From the NCBI GenBank assembly GCA_017538105.1, contig JAFYJN010000085.1, forward strand, positions 62,001 to 126,000: a stretch of 64,000 nt of DNA. Reading direction: 5' to 3'. A program made the translations under genes and the position numbers. Below, in pieces: positions 53,157 to 62,315 of the stretch. How positions within the stretch are numbered: position 1 is the stretch's first letter; each line of letters begins with the position of its first letter. The notes under the pieces were generated by a model. It was not told where the DNA came from. It did not search any database and worked only from the letters and a program-made list of their open reading frames with translations. This DNA is from Prevotella sp. Its GTDB lineage: Bacteria; Bacteroidota; Bacteroidia; Bacteroidales; Bacteroidaceae.

Positions 53157-56100
53157 TTAGAAAACGAATCCCACACCGAAAGAGAATGTTCGAGAAGCGG
53201 GATAGGAATAAATATCCACACCTCTTCTTGACGAATCACTACCGAAAGCATTTACGTCCGGATCGTACCAACTATAGTTGGTGATGGTGAAGAGATTCGT
53301 AGCAGCCAGGGAGAAGCGAATGGAATCGATGCCAGAAATCGGTCTCATCCAATTATAGGTAAGACTTATGTTCTTCAGTTTCAAGTAACTGCCATCCTCC
53401 ACATACCTATCGCTAAGGAGCAAGGTACGCTGATATCCAGAAGAAGCCATGGGCCATTTGGCGTGTTCGTAGTTTTCCGCTGTCCATCTGCTGTTGTAAA
53501 CATCGAGCGGAATGTTTCCGATATTACCCATGGAGATATCCATCAAGTTGCCGTTGAAGATGTCGCCACCTTGTGAACCTTGGAACATAAACGAGAACGT
53601 CAGGTTTTTCCATGTAAGGTTATTGGTAAAGCCATACGTGAAATCGGGATTGGTGTCACCGATGATGGTACGGTCGCCGTCGGCATTGATGAGACCATCG
53701 CCATTGAGATCCCTATATCTCACTTCACCCACTGCATTTGTGCCGCCATATCCGAGTCCTGGCCGAGCCACGGTTTCCGCCTCCGTGTCGTAGTAGCCAT
53801 CCTCCACATATCCATAGATGGCACCGATGGGACAACCATTCCGTTGGATGAACACCTGGTCCGCTCCATACCACAAAGTATTGGCGAACTGATCGGATTC
53901 CAATCCCGAGATTTCATTCTTGTTGAAAGCGATATTGGCATTGACATTCCAGTGCCAGTCCCCTTTATCGATAATCCTATAGTCGAGCGTCATCTCAAGA
54001 CCTCTGTTAGTGACGTTGCCGCTATTGGTAAGATAGTTGCTGAATCCAGAACTTGAAGGAATAATCACATTCTGTAGGAGGTCACGAGTCTTTTTGTAAT
54101 AATAATCGATGACGAAAGTCAGTCTGTTGTCTAAGAATCCGAAGTCGATACCCGCATTCCACTGTGCTGTCGTTTCCCATCTTAAATCCTTATCGATAGG
54201 TCCTCTCCATTGTTCCGCGGCTTGTCCACTCTGCATTGAACCGCCGAAAGGGAAGTTTGCTGTATTCAGATGTTGCAGCGTACCATAAGAGCCAATGCCC
54301 TGATTTCCCGTTTCACCATAACTCATACGGAACTTTAGGTTGGAGAAGATGTTGAGGTCCTTAATAAACTTTTCTTCCGAAGCCCTCCATGCTATGGCAC
54401 CGGAAAGGAAGGTTGCCCATTTATGGTTGTCGGTGAATTTCGACGAACCGTCGGAACGCACACTTGCCGTGAAGAGATATTTGTCGTAGAGAGAATAGTT
54501 GATACGTCCGAGGAAAGAAGCCAGTCTTTGTTCTCCCACATCACTGGTCATCTGTTCGAAATTCAACGCCCTCTCCATGTTATAATCCTTGGTCATATCA
54601 TCTGGGAAATCGGAAGCCTTCATACCTGTATTATCCCATTTTCCCGTTTCGAAAGTGAAGGCACCCATCACATTCAACTTATGTATTTCGTTGAATGTCT
54701 GGTCATAAGTGATGATGGATTCGGCTGTCATGCTCTTCCAAATATTGGAAGCCTTGCTAGCCACACCGTTATTGGGGGATTTTCCCTCTTGTGTGTGTCG
54801 GTCATAATAACTGCCACGATGCGAATCATTGTAGGATAGTCCCAAATTCTGTCTTACTTTAAGAACAGGAAGTATTTTCACCTCGAAGAAAGAACTGCTG
54901 AACCAGTTGATGGCATCGAGTTGGTCTTTCGTATTCTGCACATAGGCAGCAGGATTGGCAGCAAGCCAGTTGAGGTTATCTGCCTGCGTAGTATCCATAT
55001 TCGGTCCATATGTGGGCGGGAATAGCAAAGCCGAACGCACCACACCCGTATTGTAATTCAACGTATTGGCGAAATCCGTTTTTGAACTGGTGAAACTGGT
55101 GTTCGTACCTATTTCCAACCAATCCGTAACATGGCGGGCAATATTCACGCGCAAAGCATATCTCTGGTATCCAGAATTCTTGATTACGCCATCTTGTTTG
55201 GCATAGTTGCCCGAAAATGAATAGTAGCCACGTTCATCGCCTCCGCTCACGCTGATGTTGTAGTCCTGCGACCAAGCCGTCTGGAAAATCTCATCTTGCC
55301 AGTCGGCAATATCGATGAGCGTAGCGTTACCGTATTCATCATAGAACCACTGTGAGCGAGCGTAATCATCAGGAGCACCTGTGTATTTACCTGTATTATA
55401 GTCGATGTGACCATTCAGATACTGATATCCCCATTTCCCCTGGTAGGGCGTGCTTGCACCCGTAGCATTATGATAGCGGATATCATTCTCCACTTGCTCG
55501 TTTTGATAACGGGCATATGTAACCGCATCGAGCATCTCGATTTTCTTTGATATATGTTGCGTACCCCACGATGCATTGAACTCCACTTTCGGTTTGCCAG
55601 CCTTACCTCTTTTAGTAGTGATAATAACCACACCATTGGCGCCACGTGAGCCATAGATAGCGGTAGCCGAAGCATCCTTGAGTATTTCAATGTTCTCGAT
55701 GTCATGCGGGTTGATGAAACTCAGAGGATTGGCTTCCTGTTCTGAACCCGTTGCGCTGTTGCCCGGTGTTGAGCCTGTATCGAAGGGAACGCCATCGACG
55801 ATAAAGAGCGGTTGAGAGGAAGTGGAGAACGAGTTGGCACCACGGACTACGATGCTTATGCCTCCGCCCGGCGCGCCATCATTCTGTTGGATATTGACAC
55901 CCGCCACTTTTCCCTGCATACCATGTGCGAGGTCCAGCGCACCGCCTTTCATGAGGTCATCGCCTTTGAGTTGGCTCATGGCACCTGAGAGGTCACGTTT
56001 CTTCATGGTACCATATCCCACGACCACCACTTCATCCATAAGTTTGGAATCCTCCTGCATAATGATTTGGAATTCCTTTTTCCCGGAGATGTTGATGGTT

Positions 56101-56339
56101 TGGGTGGTGTACCCGACACTTGAGACCACGATGCGTGATTTCCCTTGTGGCACCGTCAGCGAGAAGTTACCTTCGATATCGGTAACAGTACCCGTTGATG
56201 TGCCATCCACCATGATGGTAGCACCGATCATGGGCTCATTGTTCATCGCCCCGTCGAGCACGGTGCCATGAATCTGAGTCTGTGCGAAGAGCGGACAAGT
56301 CATGAGGATTGTCGCCCATAGCATTAAGATTTTTTTCAT
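53157..56339 (-). CDS. SusC/RagA-family TonB-linked transporter of the mannan PUL
   Basis: A 1060-residue outer-membrane transporter with a signal peptide (PLFAQ), a carboxypeptidase-like regulatory domain (about 22-105), a TonB-box-like MDEVVVVGYGTM stretch, a plug domain (PLFIVDGVPFD, ILKDASATAIYGSRGANGV) and a beta-barrel ending FSFGVGFVF. It imports mannooligosaccharides with its SusD partner. A minus-strand TAacTTTG (CAAAGTTA, 56434-56441) lies 95 bp upstream and is the best candidate for the main promoter of the operon down to the enzymes. Confidence 0.95.
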   Translation of the reverse strand: MKKILMLWATILMTCPLFAQTQIHGTVLDGAMNNEPMIGATIMVDGTSTGTVTDIEGNFSLTVPQGKSRIVVSSVGYTTQTINISGKKEFQIIMQEDSKLMDEVVVVGYGTMKKRDLSGAMSQLKGDDLMKGGALDLAHGMQGKVAGVNIQQNDGAPGGGISIVVRGANSFSTSSQPLFIVDGVPFDTGSTPGNSATGSEQEANPLSFINPHDIENIEILKDASATAIYGSRGANGVVIITTKRGKAGKPKVEFNASWGTQHISKKIEMLDAVTYARYQNEQVENDIRYHNATGASTPYQGKWGYQYLNGHIDYNTGKYTGAPDDYARSQWFYDEYGNATLIDIADWQDEIFQTAWSQDYNISVSGGDERGYYSFSGNYAKQDGVIKNSGYQRYALRVNIARHVTDWLEIGTNTSFTSSKTDFANTLNYNTGVVRSALLFPPTYGPNMDTTQADNLNWLAANPAAYVQNTKDQLDAINWFSSSFFEVKILPVLKVRQNLGLSYNDSHRGSYYDRHTQEGKSPNNGVASKASNIWKSMTAESIITYDQTFNEIHKLNVMGAFTFETGKWDNTGMKASDFPDDMTKDYNMERALNFEQMTSDVGEQRLASFLGRINYSLYDKYLFTASVRSDGSSKFTDNHKWATFLSGAIAWRASEEKFIKDLNIFSNLKFRMSYGETGNQGIGSYGTLQHLNTANFPFGGSMQSGQAAEQWRGPIDKDLRWETTAQWNAGIDFGFLDNRLTFVIDYYYKKTRDLLQNVIIPSSSGFSNYLTNSGNVTNRGLEMTLDYRIIDKGDWHWNVNANIAFNKNEISGLESDQFANTLWYGADQVFIQRNGCPIGAIYGYVEDGYYDTEAETVARPGLGYGGTNAVGEVRYRDLNGDGLINADGDRTIIGDTNPDFTYGFTNNLTWKNLTFSFMFQGSQGGDIFNGNLMDISMGNIGNIPLDVYNSRWTAENYEHAKWPMASSGYQRTLLLSDRYVEDGSYLKLKNISLTYNWMRPISGIDSIRFSLAATNLFTITNYSWYDPDVNAFGSDSSRRGVDIYSYPASRTFSFGVGFVF

Positions 56340-56433
56340 CTGTTGGGTTTTGGTTGATTAGTTATTATGTTTATATTAGGTTTAAGGGCTTAAAGGTATT
56401 CTATCGCTGTTGCCCTTTCTCACATTTCGTTTG

Positions 56434-56441
56434 CAAAGTTA
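56434..56441 (-). promoter_or_regulatory. -7 promoter element of the mannan susC operon
   Basis: TAacTTTG on the minus strand, 95 bp before the susC start codon. No good -33 element is seen at the usual distance, as expected for a promoter that needs an activator. Confidence 0.55.
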
Positions 56442-56501
56442 ATATGATAAGATGTAAAAGTATGATACTTTATTGACCATCTTTTTACAAAATAGGAAGA
56501 A

Positions 56502-57809
56502 TCACTTTTTTCCGATATTTGACATGCGGTCGACTTCGGCCTTGACCACTTGCAAGGTGGTAGTATCAGAGGCAAACACCGAATTGAGACCTTGCGCCTC
56601 CTGTGCCGGGTCACCCGTATAGTCATCGCCCACCTGCCACTGTTCGTGTCTGGGTTGGGCGAAGCCTCCCCATCCCCAGAAATTGCATCCGGCGAAATAA
56701 CCTCCGTTCTCCGCATTGTCGCCCACGAGTGAGAAGACAAAGCGGTAATAGCCATCACGCCCCTTAGTAGAAGAGTTGAGCGAGAAGGAGAAACCGTCGC
56801 GCGGGTATCCGAACTCCTCCATGACCAGCGGTTTCTTCAGACGTGCGCACACAGCCAGATGTTCATCAATGTATTTCTTGGTATTGACACAACTGGTATC
56901 CAGGTCCTCCACCAGATGGTCTTTCCTTGCCCACGACCAGTTGTATGGCCAGAGGTGGACGTTGCAGTAGTCGATGTTCTTATCGGCGCATATGCGTTCA
57001 TAGGAAGTAATGTCGTTTTCGCACCCCCATGACCCTTCACTGCCCACGGATATGAGGTGGTTGGGGTCGATACTGCGTATGAGCGCTGATGCCTCGGCAA
57101 GCCATTTCTCGAAATCGGGCAACGCCTCCTTGCTGAATGCCCTCGGTTCATTACCTATCTGCCACGACATGATGGCAGGGTCGTCAACATAACGCACATT
57201 GGTATAACGGTTGGTGCGTCCCAATATGAAACGCACGTAGTCATAGAACAGCTCATGTGCCTTTTGACATGACGCATATTTCGCCACAAAGTTCATATAG
57301 GCAGGATAGCCATCCTCGTTGGGTCGCGGTGCCTTTCCCACGCCCGCGTGCTCGAGGTAGAAGCCATATCCCCCACTCCACTCCCATGCATTGTTGAGGT
57401 AGAGCACCGCCACCATATCGCGTTTTCCCATTTCCATGAGCAGATAGTCGAGGCCAGCAAGGATGGTGTCGTTGTAAACGCCTGGCTCAATTTGCAATGT
57501 CGGTTCCACCTTAGTGGTCACGCCACGCTGTCCATCCGACCCCACGAGTATACGTAGGTTATCGATGCCCATCTCTTTCATTGTGTCAAGTTCTCGACAC
57601 AGCCGTGCGCGGTCGCCGCCCTGTCCTTCGGATCCCAGTATGGCTCCATACCAGAAATTGGTGCCCACATAATAATATGGTTTGTCTTTTCTGACGAAAT
57701 GGCCGTCTTTCACCTTTACGAAGTCGTTTTTCCCTACATTCTCGCCGTTTCCTGTACAGCCGTAGATAAAAGACATGGTAAACACTAGAGCTAAAAGATA
57801 AATTTTCAT
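56502..57809 (-). CDS. GH5 (subfamily 7-like) endo-beta-mannanase lipoprotein
   Basis: A 435-residue lipoprotein (lipobox IYGC, Cys18). The barrel has GTNFWYGA and MGIDNLRILVGSDG, the acid/base Glu221 in SWQIGNEPR and the nucleophile Glu332 in LVMEEFGYP, all in the pattern of GH5_7 mannanases. It is separated from susC by 163 bp with a promoter between, so it is transcribed before or apart from the main operon. It adds a third endo-mannanase to the locus, likely with a different cutting pattern or location. Confidence 0.92.
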   Translation of the reverse strand: MKIYLLALVFTMSFIYGCTGNGENVGKNDFVKVKDGHFVRKDKPYYYVGTNFWYGAILGSEGQGGDRARLCRELDTMKEMGIDNLRILVGSDGQRGVTTKVEPTLQIEPGVYNDTILAGLDYLLMEMGKRDMVAVLYLNNAWEWSGGYGFYLEHAGVGKAPRPNEDGYPAYMNFVAKYASCQKAHELFYDYVRFILGRTNRYTNVRYVDDPAIMSWQIGNEPRAFSKEALPDFEKWLAEASALIRSIDPNHLISVGSEGSWGCENDITSYERICADKNIDYCNVHLWPYNWSWARKDHLVEDLDTSCVNTKKYIDEHLAVCARLKKPLVMEEFGYPRDGFSFSLNSSTKGRDGYYRFVFSLVGDNAENGGYFAGCNFWGWGGFAQPRHEQWQVGDDYTGDPAQEAQGLNSVFASDTTTLQVVKAEVDRMSNIGKK

Positions 57810-57979
57810 GATATATCTAAATAAAATATGGTTCGTAATGAGCTATAAAATATCAAGAATCACACATACTTTGTTGCCCATTTATAATACTATTATTTGA
57901 CACGAGGACAAAGTGAGCTTCTTTGATGAAGGGGACGAAGAGACATAACATCCAAGAGCAAGGACAGAAGTTAAAAGCA

Positions 57980-58005
57980 GAGGGATGCCAGGATTGGCAT
58001 CCCTC
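57980..58005 (-). terminator. Terminator after the CBM-like gene
   Basis: An 11-bp stem (57980-57990 with 57995-58005) with a 4-nt loop, followed on the minus strand by TGCTTTTAAC. It lies 43 bp beyond the stop codon of the gene at 58049 and separates it from the GH5 gene. Confidence 0.75.
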
Positions 58006-58048
58006 GATTACATGTGTTTGTCCACCAACGGAAGATCAAAACAACAGA

Positions 58049-59092
58049 TTATTTCTGGATGAACTTACGCCCATTACGAACGACCACACCTTTGTACTCC
58101 CCGCCAACGCGCTGGCCAGCAAGGTTATAGATGGCACCGTTATGGGTGGTGTCAACCATCATGTCGTTGATGCCAGCTGTGTCATACATATCGGCAAGAC
58201 CGTTCTCGTCGAGATAGGTCTGCGTACATACGAAAGCTTCGGCAAGCGTATAGGTGGATTCAGCAGGTCCCTGGATGTAGAACTGTTTGGTGACAGCCTT
58301 GCCCTCAGGCAGCGCAACTACCTTCTGAAGACATAGTTCGTTGAAAACACCATCTTCGCCGCTGTCGCTACCGTCGCACTCGACCATTATCTTGCCCTGG
58401 GTTGCAGTAGCCGGGTTGAACTTCACCACAAAATAGTCGAAATCGGAATAGTCGGCATCACCGAACCACCAACCTTTGCCACTCCAATCATCGCCGATGG
58501 TGATGGTCTTCGTGCCGCTGTCGTAAGTGGAACCGCCCCAGCCAGATGCGAGGTCGGCCAATGAGATGTCCGCCCTCTGGATCTTGCCCGCGGCATCCTT
58601 GTCGGCCTGATACTCTTCCTCATAGCCCACATACACCTCCTGGACCACCATCTGTGCGCCGGCCACCGTGCCTTGCACCCAGAACTGAGCCACAAGGTTG
58701 GAGTGCTCGATGTTCAGGTCCACCTTGGCAATCTTCGAGCCCGAATTGATGGTGCCCGTGGAGTTCCAAGCTTCATTAATCGCATACTCTGGCGAAGTCG
58801 TACCATCCTCGTTGGTGATGACACCGCCAGTGGCTTCCCCATACTGGGCACAGATATTGATGTTGCCCACGGTGGGTTCGGCGAACTTGACCACAATGCA
58901 GTCGTACTCGCTCAGGTCGATGTAATTGAGCCACCAGCCCGCACCCGACCATGCGGCATTGAAGGTGATGGTATTGCCGTCGACGGTGCAGGTCTCACCC
59001 CAAGGGTTGAACGAACCAGTGAGCACTTGTTTGGCATTGACTGTAGTGGTGAATGCCAGAAACATAGCGAAAAGCGTAAATAATTTTTTCAT
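58049..59092 (-). CDS. Secreted two-domain CBM-like protein with a Prevotella-type C-terminal tail
   Basis: A 347-residue secreted protein (signal peptide ending TTVNAKQ). Two similar beta-rich domains (about 22-150 and 160-290) each have a Trp-rich GWWLNYIDLSEYDCIVVKF or GWWFGDADYSDFDYFVVKF stretch. This internal duplication is like a carbohydrate-binding module. The last 35 residues (IYNLAGQRVGGEYKGVVV then RNGRKFIQK) match the C-terminal tail common on exported Prevotella proteins, possibly a type IX secretion signal. It has its own promoter and terminator. Binding of mannan is inferred from position only. Confidence 0.72.
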   Translation of the reverse strand: MKKLFTLFAMFLAFTTTVNAKQVLTGSFNPWGETCTVDGNTITFNAAWSGAGWWLNYIDLSEYDCIVVKFAEPTVGNINICAQYGEATGGVITNEDGTTSPEYAINEAWNSTGTINSGSKIAKVDLNIEHSNLVAQFWVQGTVAGAQMVVQEVYVGYEEEYQADKDAAGKIQRADISLADLASGWGGSTYDSGTKTITIGDDWSGKGWWFGDADYSDFDYFVVKFNPATATQGKIMVECDGSDSGEDGVFNELCLQKVVALPEGKAVTKQFYIQGPAESTYTLAEAFVCTQTYLDENGLADMYDTAGINDMMVDTTHNGAIYNLAGQRVGGEYKGVVVRNGRKFIQK

Positions 59093-59164
59093 AAATGATA
59101 CGTTAAATTGATTATAAATAGGTATGTTTAAATGTATAAAGTAAATCGGTTACATAATTTGGTG

Positions 59165-59193
59165 CAAAGTTAGTACATTTATCGAGAAACAAA
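59165..59193 (-). promoter_or_regulatory. Promoter of the CBM-like gene
   Basis: On the plus strand CAAAGTTA (59165-59172), 17 bp, then CAAA (59190-59193): a minus-strand TTTG/TAacTTTG promoter with a slightly short spacer, about 75 bp before the start codon. Confidence 0.6.
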
Positions 59194-59286
59194 TAATACT
59201 AATTTGACCAATGATAGTATTATCTTGTTAAAATGTTTTTTTACTATTTTTTATCAAGTAAAGTGATGGTGTTTAAGAGATAAAGC

Positions 59287-59435
59287 AGTATTTTTGAATA
59301 AAACACGCTGCGGCTCTGAAATACTCAAATAAATTTGGTATTTCGCTCACCTTGTAGTATTTTTGAATAAAACACGCTGCGGCTCTGAAATACTCAAATA
59401 AATTTGGTATTTCGCTCGCCTTGCAGTATTTTTGC
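59287..59435 (+). repeat. Tandem 69-bp repeat carrying a consensus promoter (2.2 copies)
   Basis: Units 59287-59355 and 59356-59424 differ at very few positions, and the start of a third follows. Each unit ends with a dyad (59318-59344 and 59387-59413: GAAATAC, CAAAT, ATTTG, GTATTTC) and TTTG, which lies exactly 20 bp before the TAttTTTG that opens the next unit. Two complete promoters thus result: 59334-59337 with 59358-59365, and 59403-59406 with 59427-59434. Both read into the DUF4835-recN genes; the second starts about 10 nt before the ATG at 59452. Confidence 0.85.
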
Positions 59436-59451
59436 AAAAAAAATAAAAGAC

Positions 59452-60357
59452 ATGAAAAGAATCATCCCCATATTCCTCTGCATGATGTCATGGGTACATC
59501 CATGCTTAGGACAGGAACTGCAGGCCAAGGTGACGGTAAACCACCAACAGGTGCAAGGCACCGACGTGAGCGTATTTGAGGCCCTGCAGCAGACACTCGA
59601 GCAGTTCATCAACGACCGCCAGTGGACGAATCTCCAATTCCAGAAGAACGAACGCATCGTATGTAATTTCAACATTACGGTGACGAAATATGACCCCTCG
59701 TCGAACGTCTTCACGGCCAACGCCATGATACAGGCCAACCGACCTGTGTACAACTCCGCATACACCACCACCCTATACAACAACAAAGACAACGACTTCA
59801 GTTTCGAATTCTCACAGTTCGACCAACTGGAATTCAATGAAGAGATGATTGACAACCAACTCACCGCCATGATAGCCTACTATGCCTACCTCATCATCGG
59901 CCTTGACCTTGACTCATTCTCTCCCATGGGTGGCGAGGATGTGTTACAGCGGTGTATGAATCTGACGAACAACGCGCAAAACCTCAATTTCCCTGGTTGG
60001 AAAGCCTTCGACAATGACCGCAACCGTTTCGCCATCATCAACGACTATCTCGACGGTGGCATGGCGCCATTCCGCCAGTTGCAATACGACTACTACCGTA
60101 AGGGACTTGACGAGATGGCCAATAACGTGGACCGTGGACGCACAGCCATCACCGCGGCGCTGGAGGATGATTTGAAGAAATGCCACGAGAACAAGCCATT
60201 GAGTATGCTGCCCCAGATATGGACCGACTACAAAAAAGAAGAATTGGCCAACATCTACAAGGGCAAGGGCACGCAGAAGGAGAAGGAGTTGGTATACGAC
60301 ATCCTTTTCAGCATCAACGCCTCGCAGAACAACACGTGGGAGAAGATTAAGGAGTGA
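59452..60357 (+). CDS. DUF4835 family protein (PorD-like)
   Basis: A 301-residue protein with a signal peptide (HPCLGQ). The mature start ELQAKVTVNHQQVQGTD, then LEQFINDRQWTN and the DYLDGGMAPFRQLQYDYYRKGLD stretch (given in part) are typical of DUF4835, a Bacteroidetes family that I recall being linked to type IX secretion under the name PorD. It is found just before recN in many Bacteroidetes, as here. The ATG at 59404 belongs to the promoter repeat, so 59452 is the start. The function is a family-level suggestion only. Confidence 0.8.
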   Translation: MKRIIPIFLCMMSWVHPCLGQELQAKVTVNHQQVQGTDVSVFEALQQTLEQFINDRQWTNLQFQKNERIVCNFNITVTKYDPSSNVFTANAMIQANRPVYNSAYTTTLYNNKDNDFSFEFSQFDQLEFNEEMIDNQLTAMIAYYAYLIIGLDLDSFSPMGGEDVLQRCMNLTNNAQNLNFPGWKAFDNDRNRFAIINDYLDGGMAPFRQLQYDYYRKGLDEMANNVDRGRTAITAALEDDLKKCHENKPLSMLPQIWTDYKKEELANIYKGKGTQKEKELVYDILFSINASQNNTWEKIKE

Positions 60358-60362
60358 GGGGG

Positions 60363-60395
60363 ATACCCACCCCGGCCCTCCCAAAGGGAGGGGGG
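60363..60395. repeat. CCCTCCC/GGGAGGG palindromic element
   Basis: One copy between DUF4835 and recN, followed by GAGAGATGA tandem units up to 60430. The recN start codon lies just beyond. Confidence 0.75.
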
Positions 60396-60441
60396 AAGAA
60401 AGAGGGGGTGAGAGATGAGAGATGAGAGACGAAAGTTAAGT

Positions 60442-62112
60442 ATGTTAAAACGACTATATATCAAACATTTCACGCTGATTGACGAGCTTGACATCACCTT
60501 CGATGCCGGTTTCAGTGTGATTACTGGCGAGACGGGTGCCGGCAAAAGCATCATCCTCGGAGCCATTGGCCTGTTGCTAGGTCAACGTGCCGATGCTAAG
60601 AGTGTGAAGAACGGTCACGAGCGTTGCGTGATAGAAGCTCATTTCGATTTGAGCCGCTACGGTTTGGAACCGTTCTTTGAAAGCAACGACCTGGATTATG
60701 ACGCCACCGACACCATCCTCCGTCGCGAGCTGAACATCTCGGGCAAAAGCCGCGCCTTCATCAACGACTGTCCTGTGGGCATTGCCGTTCTCCGCGAACT
60801 CGGTGACCAACTGATGGACATCCACAGCCAACACCAAAACCTACTGCTCAAGAAAGAAGATTTCCAGTTGGGCGTGGTGGATATCCTCACACCCGACAAA
60901 AACACACTGACTGAATACCGCAGTCTTTACCACGAGTACCAGTCGGTCCAGCGCCAACTTGATGAACTTCGCCAAAACATCGACCAACAACGTGACAATG
61001 AAGATTTTCTACGCTATCAGTTGCAGGAGCTGCAACAGGCGGGACTATCCGATGGCGAACAACAGGAGTTGGAACAGAAGAGTGAGACGATGGCCCATGC
61101 CGAGGACATCAAAGGCGGTCTGTACCAAGCCTTCCAGTTGCTCGATGGCGATGATGGCGTGGTGCAACGGCTGCGAAGCATTGCCCATGAACTACACGCC
61201 ATTGAACAGGTGTTTCCCGCCGCCGCAGAATTGGCCGAGCGCATTGACAGCACCCACATCGAACTGAAAGACATTGCAGCCGAAGTGGAACGCCATACCG
61301 ACGATGTAGAGTTCGACCCCCAGGAACTGGAGAGGATCAACGAGCGTCTCGACACCATCTACCATTTGGAAAAGAAACATCATGTGGAAGACATCGGCGC
61401 GCTGCTCGTGTTGCAAACACAGTTGGAGGAACAGCTGTCACGCATCGACCACGGCGACGAGTTGTTGCATGAGATGGAAGAAAAGACGTCCGCGCTAAAA
61501 GCTCAGTGTGAGAGGGTGGCTTGGCGACTGACCACCCTGCGTATGGAATCCGCCCGACAGGTGGAACATGAGATGTGCGAGCGGTTGGTACCTCTCGGCA
61601 TGCCCCATGTCCGTTTCAAGGTCTCGATGGAGGAAAAGGCACTGAGCGCCGACGGTAAGGACAAGGTGTCGTTCCTTTTCAGTGCCAACACGAACACACC
61701 GATGCAACCCATCTCGCAGGTGGCATCCGGTGGTGAGATATCCCGTGTGATGTTGTCGCTGAAAGCCATGATTAGTGGTGCCGTGAAACTGCCCACCATC
61801 ATCTTCGACGAGATAGACACTGGCGTGAGCGGCAAGACTGCCGAACAGATGGCCCGTATCATGCACGAGATGGGAGAGCAAGAGCGACAAGTGATCAGCA
61901 TCACCCACCTGCCACAGATTGCCGCCATGGGAACACACCATTATAAAGTTTACAAGGAAGAAGGCAGCGAGGGTACCACCAGCCACATGGTTCGTCTGAC
62001 CGATGCCGAGCGTGTGGAAGAGATAGCGCAGATGCTCAGTGGCAACAACGTGAGTGCCGCAGCCTTGGAAAATGCCAGGGAACTTATGAAGATTAAAAGA
62101 TTAGAAAATTAA
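60442..62112 (+). CDS. recN: DNA repair protein RecN
   Basis: A 556-residue SMC-like ATPase. Walker A is GETGAGKS (residues 29-36), followed by two long coiled-coil arms, then the ABC signature ASGGEISRVMLSLKA and Walker B TIIFDEIDTGVSG. It acts early in repair of double-strand breaks by holding DNA ends. I chose the ATG at 60442, because the nine codons before it are repeat sequence. The last five or so codons (IKRLEN) are read from an AAAAGATTA tandem tract that continues past the stop codon. Confidence 0.95.
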   Translation: MLKRLYIKHFTLIDELDITFDAGFSVITGETGAGKSIILGAIGLLLGQRADAKSVKNGHERCVIEAHFDLSRYGLEPFFESNDLDYDATDTILRRELNISGKSRAFINDCPVGIAVLRELGDQLMDIHSQHQNLLLKKEDFQLGVVDILTPDKNTLTEYRSLYHEYQSVQRQLDELRQNIDQQRDNEDFLRYQLQELQQAGLSDGEQQELEQKSETMAHAEDIKGGLYQAFQLLDGDDGVVQRLRSIAHELHAIEQVFPAAAELAERIDSTHIELKDIAAEVERHTDDVEFDPQELERINERLDTIYHLEKKHHVEDIGALLVLQTQLEEQLSRIDHGDELLHEMEEKTSALKAQCERVAWRLTTLRMESARQVEHEMCERLVPLGMPHVRFKVSMEEKALSADGKDKVSFLFSANTNTPMQPISQVASGGEISRVMLSLKAMISGAVKLPTIIFDEIDTGVSGKTAEQMARIMHEMGEQERQVISITHLPQIAAMGTHHYKVYKEEGSEGTTSHMVRLTDAERVEEIAQMLSGNNVSAAALENARELMKIKRLEN

Positions 62113-62300
62113 AAGATTAAAAGATTAGAAGATTAAAAGATTAAGGGGGAAAAAGGGGTGAAAGGTAAGAGATGAGAGGCAAGAGGTAAAAGGGTAAAAA
62201 GGTAAAGGGGTGAGGGGTGAGGAGTGAGAGGAAGGAGCAGGGGGCAAGAGGAAAAAGCTAGTCATTAAGGGCAAGAGGTGAGAGAATAGAATTAAGTAAA
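62113..62300. repeat. Purine-rich tandem tract between recN and the TPR gene
   Basis: Units of AAAAGATTA, then GGTAAAAGG and GAGGGGTGAG types, about 190 bp, almost free of C on the plus strand. No gene is present. The first units overlap the recN coding end. Confidence 0.8.
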
Positions 62301-62315
62301 TTTTGGAAAAAAAGA

